Shown piece by piece: positions 1 through 7,215 of a DNA stretch of 39,424 nt; position 1 is the stretch's first letter; every line of letters starts with the position of its first letter. The position numbers were made by a program, and so were the translations under genes. This stretch comes from JALYNX01 sp044867525 (GTDB taxonomy: Bacteria > Actinomycetota > Acidimicrobiia > Spongiisociales > ZC4RG35). The stretch is from NCBI GenBank assembly GCA_044867525.1, contig JBIOVB010000042.1, positions 1-39,424 of the forward strand, read 5' to 3'. The notes below the pieces were generated by a model. It saw only the letters and a list, made by a program, of their open reading frames with translations, made no database searches and was not told the DNA's origin.

Positions 1-116
1 CTCGGATCGTTCCCAACGCGACAGCGATTCCCAGGAAGCAATCCGGTCGTCGAATTCCATCCCCACCTCCCATGGTTGAACATAGGAAGAGGGTGGGACA
101 GGAATCGGGGAACAAC

Positions 117-122
117 TACCCT
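117..122 (+). promoter_or_regulatory. possible -10 box of the tRNA cluster
   Basis: A TACCCT hexamer lies 11 bases before the first tRNA base and fits the actinobacterial TANNNT -10 pattern. TGGGAC sits exactly 17 bases upstream (94-99) but is a poor -35. The rest of 1-133 shows no gene. Weak call from spacing only. Confidence 0.3.
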
Positions 123-133
123 GACCGAATCAT

Positions 134-207
134 CGGGCTGTGGCGCAGCTTGGTAGCGCGCGTGCTTTGGGAGCACGAGGTCGTCGGTTCGAGTCCGACC
201 AGCCCGA
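134..207 (+). tRNA. tRNA-Pro (anticodon TGG)
   Basis: The 74-base cloverleaf has a seven-pair acceptor stem (134-140 with 200-206), discriminator A207 and an anticodon stem closing a seven-base loop that reads TTTGGGA, so the anticodon is TGG. The T loop reads GTTCGAG. CCA is not encoded. It is the first of four tRNA genes in tandem on the plus strand. Confidence 0.95.
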
Positions 208-231
208 CGAAGGCCGTAGAATTGAGCAATT

Positions 232-304
<73 letters not shown>

Positions 305-343
305 GAATGGGTCGCCTTTCGGGGCGGTACGCCAAGCCCCCAT

Positions 344-417
344 GCCCCCGTAGCTCAATGGGATAGAGCGACGGACTTCTAATCCGTAGGTTGGGGGTTC
401 GAGTCCTCCCGGGGGCG
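344..417 (+). tRNA. tRNA-Arg (anticodon TCT)
   Basis: The 74-base cloverleaf has acceptor GCCCCCG (344-350) pairing with CGGGGGC (410-416) and discriminator G417. The anticodon stem ACGGA/TCCGT closes loop CTTCTAA, giving TCT, which reads the AGA/AGG codons that are rare in a GC-rich genome. Confidence 0.95.
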
Positions 418-436
418 CGAAGATGGCCCATTCCAT

Positions 437-512
437 GGTGGCCGTAGCTCAGCCCGGTTAGAGCACCTGGTTGTGGTCCAGGAAGTCGCGGGTTCGAATC
501 CCGTCGGTCACC
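437..512 (+). tRNA. tRNA-His (anticodon GTG)
   Basis: Acceptor GTGGCCG (438-444) pairs with CGGTCAC (505-511) through one G-T pair, and loop TTGTGGT gives anticodon GTG. An extra G at 437 faces discriminator C512, matching the G-1:C73 pair that histidyl-tRNA synthetase recognises. Last tRNA of the cluster. Confidence 0.95.
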
Positions 513-517
513 CGTGA

Positions 518-547
518 GTGGCCGCCCGGCGCAAGTCGGGCGGCCAC
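518..547 (+). terminator. strong hairpin ending the tRNA cluster
   Basis: A perfect 11-base stem, GTGGCCGCCCG (518-528) with CGGGCGGCCAC (537-547), closes an eight-base loop. It starts six bases after tRNA-His and ends 24 bases before the tig start. No T run follows, which is common for GC-rich actinobacterial terminators. It separates tRNA from tig transcription or forms part of the tig leader. Confidence 0.65.
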
Positions 548-571
548 GCAACAGATAGACAGAGAGAGCGA

Positions 572-1981
572 ATGACAACGACGATCACCGAGACCGGTCC
601 CTTCGAGCGCCTGGTCCGATTCCAGCTCAGTGACGAGCAGATCACCGCCGGGAAGGCGGCCACCGCACGCAAGCTGTCCCAGGACATGAAGCTCAAGGGC
701 TTCCGGCCGGGGCGGGCCCCCCTCCCGGTCGTCGAGGCGGCGGTCGGGTCCGATCGTCTGCGGAGCGAGGTCATCGACGACCTGGTGCCTCCCGTGCTCG
801 GCGAGGTCCTGACCGCCGAGGAGATCAACCCGGCGGTCACCCCCCAACTCGAGAGTCTCAACGAGGTCGATGGCGGGGTGGAGGTTGAGGTCCGGGTCAC
901 CCTGTGGCCCACGATCGAGGTTCCGCCGTACAAGGACCGCCGGATAGAGGTGACCTCCCCCGAGGTATCCGAGGAGGAGATGGAAGCCCAGGTGACGCGG
1001 CTGCTGGAGCAGTTCGCCACCGTCGAGGAGGTAGATCGACCGGCACAAGACGGGGACTTCATCTCGGTGGACGTCTCGGCCACGGTCAACGGTGAAGCGG
1101 TCTCGGAGGCGACAGCCGAGGACCTGCTGTACCAGGTGGGATCCGGGCTGTTCTTGGAAGGGATCGATGAGCACATGGTGGGCTCGGCTGCCGGCTCCAC
1201 GATCGAGTTCCAAGGCCCACTGCCCACCGGGTTCGGCGATCGAGCGGGGGAGATGGTCGACTACCGGATCGCAGTCAACGAGGTGAAGGAGCGAATACTC
1301 CCTCACCTCGACGACGACTGGGTGAGGGAGAACACCGAGTTCGAGACGGTGGACGAGCTCCACTCCGAGCTCAGAGAGGGCCTGACCGAGGCCAAGCGCC
1401 AGGCGGTTGCACGGCAGTTCGCGGAGCGCGCCTTGGGCACCTTGGTCGACCAGGTGGAGGTAGACCTTCCCGAGGGTCTGGTCCGGGCGGAAATGGACCA
1501 GCATCTCCACCGGTTCCTCCATCGACTCGAGGACAGCGAGATCACCCTCGACGACTATCTGAGGGCGTCGGGAATCGACCAGCAGACCCTTATCGACGAC
1601 CTCAGGGACCAAGCCCAGCTCTCATTGCGCAACCAGCTACTCCTCGAGGCCCTGGCCGAGGCCGAAGGGATCCAGGTCACCGAGGAAGACCTTTCCGAGG
1701 CGTTGCGAGCCCTGGCTGCACGCTCCGGGGATCCGGTCGCATATCTCAGGGCCTTCCGGGAAGGCGGCCGGGAATTGGCGCTGGCCAGTGATATTCTCAG
1801 AAACAGGGCAATGGATGTCGTCTTCTCGAATGCCCAGGCAGTGGACGAAGACGGCAACCCTGTCGATTTGAGTCTGGAAGAAGTCGAGGTCGAGGCGGAA
1901 GTCGTCGAGGCCGAGATCATCGAGGCCGCTCCGCAGGAAGTGGAGGCCATCACCGCCGAAGTCGCGGAGGAAGAAGAATGA
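572..1981 (+). CDS. tig: trigger factor, ribosome-associated chaperone
   Basis: This 469-residue protein is trigger factor, which binds at the ribosome exit tunnel and protects nascent chains. The ribosome-docking signature GFRPGRAP is at residues 43-50. The FKBP-type prolyl isomerase domain is roughly 155-245 and the rest is the helical substrate cradle. I chose ATG 572, behind a GAGAGAG purine run, over an in-frame start at 518 that would lie inside the terminator hairpin. An odd feature is the last 45 or so residues, a very acidic, low-complexity tail rich in Glu, Val and Ala that goes beyond the usual cradle. The stop overlaps the clpP start (ATGA), so tig and clpP should be translationally coupled. 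Confidence 0.96.
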   Translation: MTTTITETGPFERLVRFQLSDEQITAGKAATARKLSQDMKLKGFRPGRAPLPVVEAAVGSDRLRSEVIDDLVPPVLGEVLTAEEINPAVTPQLESLNEVDGGVEVEVRVTLWPTIEVPPYKDRRIEVTSPEVSEEEMEAQVTRLLEQFATVEEVDRPAQDGDFISVDVSATVNGEAVSEATAEDLLYQVGSGLFLEGIDEHMVGSAAGSTIEFQGPLPTGFGDRAGEMVDYRIAVNEVKERILPHLDDDWVRENTEFETVDELHSELREGLTEAKRQAVARQFAERALGTLVDQVEVDLPEGLVRAEMDQHLHRFLHRLEDSEITLDDYLRASGIDQQTLIDDLRDQAQLSLRNQLLLEALAEAEGIQVTEEDLSEALRALAARSGDPVAYLRAFREGGRELALASDILRNRAMDVVFSNAQAVDEDGNPVDLSLEEVEVEAEVVEAEIIEAAPQEVEAITAEVAEEEE

Positions 1982-2595
1982 GAGCCGAGAACTACGTAAT
2001 CCCCACCGTCTTCGAGCAGACCAGCCGCGGCGAGCGCTACTTCGACATCTACAGCCGATTGCTCAAGGACCGAATCATCTTCCTCGGGACTCCGATCGAC
2101 GACACCATCGCCAACCTGATCATGGCCCAGCTCCTCCACCTCGAGTCCGAGGATCCGGACAAGGACATCTTCCTCTACATCAACTCGCCGGGCGGGTCGA
2201 TCACCTCGTTGTTCGCCATCTACGACACGATTCAGTACATCCGCCCCGACGTGAACACGGTTTGCATGGGGATGGCTGCCTCCGCCGCCGCGGTGATCCT
2301 CGCCGGTGGCGCCGCCGGCAAGCGCTATGCACTCCCTCATGCTCGGGTGATGCTCCACCAGCCACACGGCGGTGCCCAGGGCCAGGCCTCGGACATCGAG
2401 ATCCAGGCCAGGCTGATCGTCCAGATGCGCGAGCAGCTCAATCAGATCCTGGCCGACCACACCGGTCAGGACTACGAGAAGATCGCGGTTGACACCGAGC
2501 GGGACTATTGGATGCTGGCGGACGCCGCGAAGGAGTACGGGGTCATCGACGGAGTTCTCACCCGTCGGGAGCTCTCTGCGGTAGCCTCCCAGTAA
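1978..2595 (+). CDS. clpP: ATP-dependent Clp protease proteolytic subunit
   Basis: This 205-residue serine peptidase forms the barrel-shaped proteolytic chamber fed by ClpX or ClpC. The triad is visible: Ser102 in the MGMAASAAA motif, His127 in MLHQPHGG and Asp176 in VDTERDYW, with the spacing expected from characterised ClpP. It overlaps tig by four bases and is followed by clpX after 19 bases. Only one clpP is present here. Many actinobacteria carry a clpP1-clpP2 tandem at this place, so a second copy, if any, lies elsewhere. The short N-terminus fits a small propeptide. Confidence 0.97.
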   Translation: MRAENYVIPTVFEQTSRGERYFDIYSRLLKDRIIFLGTPIDDTIANLIMAQLLHLESEDPDKDIFLYINSPGGSITSLFAIYDTIQYIRPDVNTVCMGMAASAAAVILAGGAAGKRYALPHARVMLHQPHGGAQGQASDIEIQARLIVQMREQLNQILADHTGQDYEKIAVDTERDYWMLADAAKEYGVIDGVLTRRELSAVASQ

Positions 2596-2614
2596 GGAGG
2601 AGGTCCCAACACAG

Positions 2615-3877
2615 ATGGCAAGACTCGGTGAGGGCGGAGAGCTGCTCAAATGCAGCTTCTGTGGCAAGTCCCAGAAACAGGTCAAGAAGCTGATCGCCGG
2701 GCCCGGCGTCTACATCTGTGACGAGTGCATCGATCTCTGCAATGAGATCATCGAAGAGGAATTCTCGACCACAGAGGAGATCAGCTTCACCGAGCTCCCC
2801 AAGCCGGTCGAGATCAAGGCATATCTCGACGACTACGTGGTCGGCCAGGACGACGCCAAGAAGAAGCTCTCCGTCGCGGTCTACAACCATTACAAACGGA
2901 TCCGGAGTGGCGAGGTCCAGCGCGACGTCGAGTTGCAGAAGTCGAACATCCTGCTCATCGGCCCCACCGGCAGCGGCAAGACCCTTCTCGCCCAGACCTT
3001 GGCCCGCCAGCTCAACGTGCCCTTTGCCATCGCCGATGCCACCAGCCTGACCGAAGCCGGGTACGTCGGCGAGGACGTGGAGAACATCCTCCTCAAGCTG
3101 CTCCAGGCGGCGGACTACGACGTGAACCGGGCTCAGCAGGGGATCATCTACATCGACGAGATCGACAAGGTCTCCCGCAAGGCCGAGAACCCGTCGATCA
3201 CGCGGGACGTGTCCGGCGAGGGCGTGCAGCAGGCTTTGCTCAAGATCCTCGAGGGCACCCAGGCCTCGGTGCCCCCGCAAGGAGGACGCAAGCACCCCCA
3301 CCAGGAGTTCATCCAACTCGACACCACCAACATCCTCTTCATTTGCGCCGGGGCATTTGGCGGCCTCGAGGACATCATCGGCAATCGGGTGGGCAAGCGT
3401 GGCGTCGGCTTCGGCGCCGAGGTCCGGTCACGTCGCGATGGGCGTCCTACGGAGCTCCTGAGCCAGGTGATGCCCGAGGACTTGATGAAGTACGGACTGA
3501 TCCCCGAGTTCATCGGTCGGCTCCCGGTGATGGCCACGGTCGAGGACCTCGACATGGACTCGTTGATCCAGATCCTCACCGAGCCCAAGAACGCCCTCAT
3601 CAAGCAGTACGCCCGCATGTTCGAGATGGACGAGGTCGAGTTGGTGTTCACACCCGACTCGTTGGAAGCGATCGCCGAGCTCGCCCTGATGCGCTCTACC
3701 GGGGCCAGGGGCTTGCGCGCCATCCTCGAGGAGGTCCTCCTCAACACCATGTATGACCTTCCGTCGAGGACCGACGTCGACCAGGTACTCATCGACAGGG
3801 ATGTGGTCGCCGACAAGGTGAACCCCACCCTGGTCCCGGCTCGCGACCTCGACGAGCCCACCGAGCGCTCAGCCTGA
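2615..3877 (+). CDS. clpX: ClpX unfoldase of the ClpXP protease
   Basis: The 420-residue AAA+ ATPase recognises, unfolds and threads substrates into ClpP. Four cysteines (C13, C16, C35, C38) form the N-terminal zinc-binding domain. Walker A is GPTGSGKT near 116-123, Walker B is IIYIDEID at 177-184, and the GYVGED pore loop is near 149-154. EFIGRLPV marks the sensor region and the C-terminal small domain is complete. AAGGAGGAGG lies 11 bases before ATG 2615. Length and domains are ordinary for the family. The gene ends the tig-clpP-clpX operon. Confidence 0.97.
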   Translation: MARLGEGGELLKCSFCGKSQKQVKKLIAGPGVYICDECIDLCNEIIEEEFSTTEEISFTELPKPVEIKAYLDDYVVGQDDAKKKLSVAVYNHYKRIRSGEVQRDVELQKSNILLIGPTGSGKTLLAQTLARQLNVPFAIADATSLTEAGYVGEDVENILLKLLQAADYDVNRAQQGIIYIDEIDKVSRKAENPSITRDVSGEGVQQALLKILEGTQASVPPQGGRKHPHQEFIQLDTTNILFICAGAFGGLEDIIGNRVGKRGVGFGAEVRSRRDGRPTELLSQVMPEDLMKYGLIPEFIGRLPVMATVEDLDMDSLIQILTEPKNALIKQYARMFEMDEVELVFTPDSLEAIAELALMRSTGARGLRAILEEVLLNTMYDLPSRTDVDQVLIDRDVVADKVNPTLVPARDLDEPTERSA

Positions 3878-3920
3878 ACCAGGTCGCGCTCGGTTCACCG
3901 AAGTTTCTCTCAGTCACGGG

Positions 3921-3938
3921 GCAGGCCTCGATGCCTGC
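3921..3938 (+). terminator. hairpin after clpX
   Basis: GCAGGC (3921-3926) pairs with GCCTGC (3933-3938) around a six-base loop, 43 bases after the clpX stop, followed by AGTTATCGT. A short stem with a weak T-containing tail; a plausible but unproven operon terminator. Confidence 0.4.
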
Positions 3939-4007
3939 AGTTATCGTGCCTCGAGACGGGGATTGACTCCGGTTCGACTTCCCTCCTGAGCGGCCCACCG
4001 TCGGAAA

Positions 4008-4157
4008 GCCACTAAAGCGGGCCTCCGAACGGCGATAGTGGCAGCGGACAAGGGAAATGGGAGGCGATGATCCCCGACCTGCAATGCGGTCACCTGGGTT
4101 CGGGGGAAGCCAGTGGTGAGACCGGCCTGTCCCACGACATGAAGGGATAGGAAGAAG
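4008..4157 (+). promoter_or_regulatory. structured leader, copy 1 (unknown cis-regulatory RNA)
   Basis: This leader shares several blocks with 4923-5047: GGGAAAT..GGGAGGC (4052-4065), GCGGTCACCTGGGT (4086-4099) and a 25-base identical block at 4112-4136 that starts AGTGGTGAGACC and ends TGTCCCACG. An apical stem of CCCCGACC-type sequence (4072-4079) pairs with GGTTCGGGG after the second block, with one bulge. TAGTGGC (4036-4042) pairs perfectly with upstream GCCACTA (4008-4014). TGTCCC can pair with GGGATA just before the start, which would hide the ribosome-binding purines. ATG AAG GGA TAG at 4139-4150 is a three-codon ORF. No known riboswitch class was recognised. Confidence 0.6.
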
Positions 4158-4823
4158 ATGGGGATCGGCCTGCGACGGCTGCGTCTCGTCCTTGCAACGA
4201 CGACTGCCTTGATACTCGCACTGTCATTGCTCCTGGTCATGCCGGGGGCTGCAGATGCAACCGTGGACCAGGGCCACCACGGGACGACGACCACCACCGA
4301 ACCGAGCCAAGAATGCCCGCCGAAGGACGACGACGGTCATGGCTATGGGAAAGGTGGTGCCAAGGGCGGCGACCATGACGGCTGTCATGAGACGACCACC
4401 ACCAAGCCCGAAGAGGAGTGCCCCCCCGACGACCACGGTTACGGCAAGGGTGGAAGCAAGGGTGAAAACGACTGCGAGGTGACTACGACCACCCAAGCGA
4501 CGACGACCAGCACCACGGAGGCCACCACTACGACCACCGGGGCCACGACAACGACTACCGAGGCCACCACCACCACGACCGAGGCGACGACGACCACAAC
4601 GATCGTGGGGTTCGGGACCGTCACCTCCACTACGACGACGACCCTCCCTGATGATCAGGTCGGAGGCATCACGGTGACCACGACCCCTGGTGGCGACGAC
4701 TCGGTCGTAGACGGGACCCTGCCCTTCACCGGTGTCGACAACGGCCTGCTCGTCGGTCTGGGGTCCAGTTCACTCGCTCTTGGAGCCCTGCTCCTGTTCG
4801 CGGTGCGGAGAGAAGAGACCTAG
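4158..4823 (+). CDS. secreted LPFTG-anchored Thr-rich surface protein
   Basis: This 221-residue protein is built like a sortase-anchored wall protein. A signal peptide covers about residues 1-34 (RRLR, then a hydrophobic core and an AADA cleavage-like site). A Gly/His/Asp/Lys segment occurs twice: ECPP..GHGYGKGG..DGC near 52-76 and ECPP..HGYGKGG..DC near 87-106, each with two Cys. A Thr-rich stalk at 107-163 follows. The C-terminus has LPFTG at 188-192, a hydrophobic segment and an RREE tail. ATG 4158 follows AGGAAGAAG. The gene stands between clpX and the second LPFTG gene, under leader copy 1. No sortase is in the window. Ligand and role are unknown; the His/Asp-rich repeats could bind metal, which is a guess. 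Confidence 0.8.
   Translation: MGIGLRRLRLVLATTTALILALSLLLVMPGAADATVDQGHHGTTTTTEPSQECPPKDDDGHGYGKGGAKGGDHDGCHETTTTKPEEECPPDDHGYGKGGSKGENDCEVTTTTQATTTSTTEATTTTTGATTTTTEATTTTTEATTTTTIVGFGTVTSTTTTTLPDDQVGGITVTTTPGGDDSVVDGTLPFTGVDNGLLVGLGSSSLALGALLLFAVRREET
4521..4604 (+). repeat. four 21-base tandem units encoding the Thr stalk
   Basis: Four consecutive 21-base units (4521, 4542, 4563, 4584) each encode Ala, a run of Thr and mostly a final Glu or Gly. Third codon positions differ between units while the peptide stays nearly constant, so selection on the Thr stalk is more likely than very recent duplication. Confidence 0.75.
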
Positions 4824-4850
4824 ACCAAAGCAATCATCACTCGACGTTCG

Positions 4851-4876
4851 AGCCCGGCAGTCGTCCTTGCCGGGCT
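4851..4876 (+). terminator. terminator after the first LPFTG gene
   Basis: AGCCCGGCA (4851-4859) pairs perfectly with TGCCGGGCT (4868-4876) around an eight-base loop, 27 bases after the stop codon, followed by TGACTTCGT. It should end transcription before leader copy 2, implying that the second gene has its own promoter. Confidence 0.7.
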
Positions 4877-4922
4877 TGACTTCGTCCCGGGCCGCGTCAG
4901 TATGTGGCCATCGATCACCCAG

Positions 4923-5047
4923 AGTGGTCGTACCCACTAGGGGAAATAGGGAGGCTTTGAAACCAGACCCGTTAGGCGGTCACCTGGGTCTGGTGGAGCT
5001 AGTGGTGAGACCGGCCTGTCCCACGGCGATGAAGGGATAGGAACAAC
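4923..5047 (+). promoter_or_regulatory. structured leader, copy 2 (unknown cis-regulatory RNA)
   Basis: The second copy of the motif at 4008-4157. CCACTAG (4934-4940) pairs perfectly with CTAGTGG (4999-5005), enclosing a nine-pair hairpin ACCAGACCC (4962-4970) with GGGTCTGGT (4986-4994). AGTGG at 4923-4927 can instead pair with CCACT (4934-4938), so two exclusive folds are possible. Shared blocks are GGGAAATAGGGAGGC (4941-4955), GCGGTCACCTGGGT (4976-4989) and the 25-base block at 5001-5025. TGTCCC can pair with GGGATA over the purine-rich site. The mini-ORF ATG AAG GGA TAG recurs at 5029-5040. Confidence 0.6.
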
Positions 5048-5137
5048 ATGAAGTGGCTGGCGACGACCAAGGTCGTCCAGGGCATGGGCCTACGAACGCG
5101 CGACGAGCGCGTTTCTCGCGTTGGGGGGCTGGTTTGA
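5048..5137 (+). CDS. short ORF at the leader-defined ATG, possibly the displaced N-terminus
   Basis: The ATG at 5048 has exactly the same spacing from the conserved leader as ATG 4158 in copy 1, seven bases after the mini-ORF. It opens only 29 codons (starting MKWLATTK) and stops at 5135-5137. A run of six G at 5123-5128 lies just before the stop. One extra G would fuse this ORF to the long frame that encodes the signal peptide. It may therefore be the true start of the surface protein, a leader peptide, or a chance ORF. Confidence 0.35.
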   Translation: MKWLATTKVVQGMGLRTRDERVSRVGGLV

Positions 5138-7161
5138 CCCACGTCACTCATCGCAGGCGGTTCGAGCGCCTGGCAGCGATCCTCTCCGCGGTAGGTGTGC
5201 TGATGTCGATGATGGTGGTCTTCGCCCCTGCGGCCCTGGCCCACCACCCCGAGATCAGTGCAAGCCAGATTTGTGACGACGGCGCGTTGGCGATCGCCTA
5301 CGAGTCGATCAGCTGGCGCACCGATGGCGGCTCGGGGTCTGGACACGACGACATCCGCATCGAGATCCAGGTGAACGGCAGCGGGCCCTGGACCGAGGTT
5401 GCGAACGGCGCCTACAACGCCGGCAACAACTACCGGTTCAGCGGCTCGATCGACGGCACCCCATATGAGGGCCAGAGCATCGTTGTCCGAGCCCGGGCGG
5501 TCGGCCCGTGGACCAACGGACAGGGTGGCAACGAGACGAGACAGACCAGCGCATTCGTGGTCGATCTCGTGTGCACCGAGACCGTCACCGTGTCGGCGAG
5601 CCCGCAGGCTTGTGCCGTGAATCAGCAAGGGGCGCCGAGCGGCTCCGTTTCGTTCAACATCGCTCCGGCCTCTGGCGCCACGGTGCGGGTGTACACAAAC
5701 TCGAACTTCACCGGTCAGGTGGGTGGCGCGCTCGGTGACGACCAGGTCCTTTCATTGGCGCCGGGCACCTATTACTGGCAGGCGACATCGTCCGCCGGAT
5801 TCGCTCTGAGTGGCCCGGGGTCGGGCCAATTCACCATCGCGCCATGTTCTGCGTCGGTCACGGTGAGCGCTGGTGCCTGTGAGCTCAACCCCAACTCGGC
5901 CGCCGTTGGCCCGGTCACCGTGACCATTGACCCCACGTCGGGTGCCACGGTGGTCATCACCGGTCCCGGTGGCCCGTACAACTTCTCGGGCTCGGGCGGG
6001 AGCGTCGAATTGGCCCCTGGCTCGTACAACTGGACTGCGACTCCGGCTAGCGGGTTCGCACTTGCCGGTCCGGCCTCCGGGCAGTTCGACATCGATCCGT
6101 GCAGCAGCTCGGTGACCGTCGAAGCGTCCGCGTGTCAGGTGATCGACGGGATCGGATTGGGGTCTGCCACCGTGGCGATCTCACCCGAATCGGGTGCCTC
6201 CGTTGTGATCTCCGGTCCAGGTGGTCCCTATGCCTTCTCGGGCAGCGGTGGCACGGTGAGCCTGGCCCCGGGCAGCTACTCATGGGAGGCGACAGCCGGC
6301 CCCGGATTCGCCCTCACCGGCACCAGCAGTGGCAGTTTCACGGTTGAGCCGTGCACTGCCGCCGTATCCGTCGGCGGAAGCTGTCTGCTCGAGGGAAACA
6401 CCGGTATCGGCCTCATTGAAGTCACGATCTCGGGGTCGGCCACCGTGTCGATCTTCGACGGGTCGACGCTGGTCGACTCCTTGGGTTCGAGTGGCACTAT
6501 CGCCGTTGCGGAGGGCGCGACCTACACGTGGTCGGCGACTCCGGGCTCGGGGTTCGCGCTCGAGGGCGCCAGTGAGGGTGAGGTCGATGTCGAGCCTTGC
6601 AGCCGGCTGCTCGAGATAGTGGTCGGGGGGGTATGTCGGAATGACGTGCCCTATCTCACCTGGACGGTGACTCCGATCAACTTTTCGGCTACGGAGACCA
6701 CTATCACCTGGCTCGACATCGATAGCTCCAACCCGCTCCACAGCAGCGTTCAGCCGCTGTCAGGAGAGATGGTCTGGCCCGGCGCAGTGGTCGGGAATGG
6801 GAAAGCCATCGACTGGCCGGGTTGGCTGTTCGTCGACAAGGTGAGCAAGCTCCCGGTTCCGCTCGGCACCGAAGGTGGGACCTGGGTCAAGGGACCAGAT
6901 GGATTCGAAGGGACTCGACCCGTGACGTCGATTCAATTCGAGGTCAATCCCACGGCGGTGGTCGAGGTCGAGTACCCGGGGGGTGAGCCCACCTGCTCCG
7001 GGCCCCCGGACGAGGTGCTCGGTGAAGAGGTCGACAACGACGATCCGGACACCCTTCCCTTCACCGGGTTCGACAGCGAAGTCCTCCTTGGAGCCTCGCT
7101 CCTGATGCTGGGCAGTGGGATCACCTTGATCCAGCTCGCCCGTCGCAGGGAGGAAGGCTGA
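5053..7161 (+). CDS. large secreted LPFTG-anchored repeat protein
   Basis: As read from GTG 5053 the protein has 702 residues. A signal peptide lies near residues 35-63 (RRRFER, then a long hydrophobic core ending APAALA). A beta-rich domain that may be fibronectin-like runs to about 175. Four repeats of roughly 80 residues follow (about 177-517), each with two Cys and conserved APGSY.W.AT and GFAL motifs. A unique beta-rich region is then followed by an acidic linker and LPFTG (668-672), a hydrophobic segment and an RRREEG tail. It is probably a wall-anchored adhesin or coat protein, by inference from architecture. The start is uncertain: GTG 5053 lies nine bases after AGGAA, but the leader points to ATG 5048 in another frame. 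It is monocistronic behind leader copy 2. Confidence 0.78.
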   Translation: MAGDDQGRPGHGPTNARRARFSRWGAGLTHVTHRRRFERLAAILSAVGVLMSMMVVFAPAALAHHPEISASQICDDGALAIAYESISWRTDGGSGSGHDDIRIEIQVNGSGPWTEVANGAYNAGNNYRFSGSIDGTPYEGQSIVVRARAVGPWTNGQGGNETRQTSAFVVDLVCTETVTVSASPQACAVNQQGAPSGSVSFNIAPASGATVRVYTNSNFTGQVGGALGDDQVLSLAPGTYYWQATSSAGFALSGPGSGQFTIAPCSASVTVSAGACELNPNSAAVGPVTVTIDPTSGATVVITGPGGPYNFSGSGGSVELAPGSYNWTATPASGFALAGPASGQFDIDPCSSSVTVEASACQVIDGIGLGSATVAISPESGASVVISGPGGPYAFSGSGGTVSLAPGSYSWEATAGPGFALTGTSSGSFTVEPCTAAVSVGGSCLLEGNTGIGLIEVTISGSATVSIFDGSTLVDSLGSSGTIAVAEGATYTWSATPGSGFALEGASEGEVDVEPCSRLLEIVVGGVCRNDVPYLTWTVTPINFSATETTITWLDIDSSNPLHSSVQPLSGEMVWPGAVVGNGKAIDWPGWLFVDKVSKLPVPLGTEGGTWVKGPDGFEGTRPVTSIQFEVNPTAVVEVEYPGGEPTCSGPPDEVLGEEVDNDDPDTLPFTGFDSEVLLGASLLMLGSGITLIQLARRREEG
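5578..6606 (+). repeat. four ~255-base repeats in the surface protein gene
   Basis: Repeat units begin near 5581, 5854, 6109 and 6361 with Val-Thr-Val-like codons and end with a Cys codon in a PC motif. Units 2 and 3 are most alike (SGATVVI and PYNFSGSGG versus SGASVVI and PYAFSGSGG). Unit 4 lacks the GPGGPY element. DNA identity is only moderate, so the duplication is not recent. Boundaries are approximate. Confidence 0.7.
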
Positions 7162-7178
7162 ATCGCCCCAGCCTTCCT
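7151..7178 (+). terminator. first of two tandem hairpins, spanning the stop codon
   Basis: AGGAAGGCTG (7151-7160) pairs perfectly with CAGCCTTCCT (7169-7178) around an eight-base loop. The stop codon TGA (7159-7161) is inside the hairpin. A ten-pair stem across a stop may protect the 3' end or help terminate. Confidence 0.5.
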
Positions 7179-7185
7179 GAGGCCG

Positions 7186-7215
7186 GGGGCCCCGGGATTA
7201 ACCTCCCGGGGCCCC
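7186..7215 (+). terminator. second tandem hairpin, directly before folC
   Basis: GGGGCCCCGGGA (7186-7197) pairs perfectly with TCCCGGGGCCCC (7204-7215) around a six-base loop, a 12-pair and very stable stem. It ends four bases before the folC ATG and no T tract follows. It could terminate the surface-protein transcript, or depress folC translation if read through. Confidence 0.6.

Noticed and set aside
4481..4610. CRISPR array
   Set aside because: The periodic sequence is an in-frame Thr-codon repeat without spacers.
4036..5047. Cobalamin riboswitch
   Set aside because: The GGTGAGACCGG and CTGTCCC pieces recall cobalamin leaders, but the proper B12 box, order and spacing of conserved blocks are absent and the genes have no B12 link.
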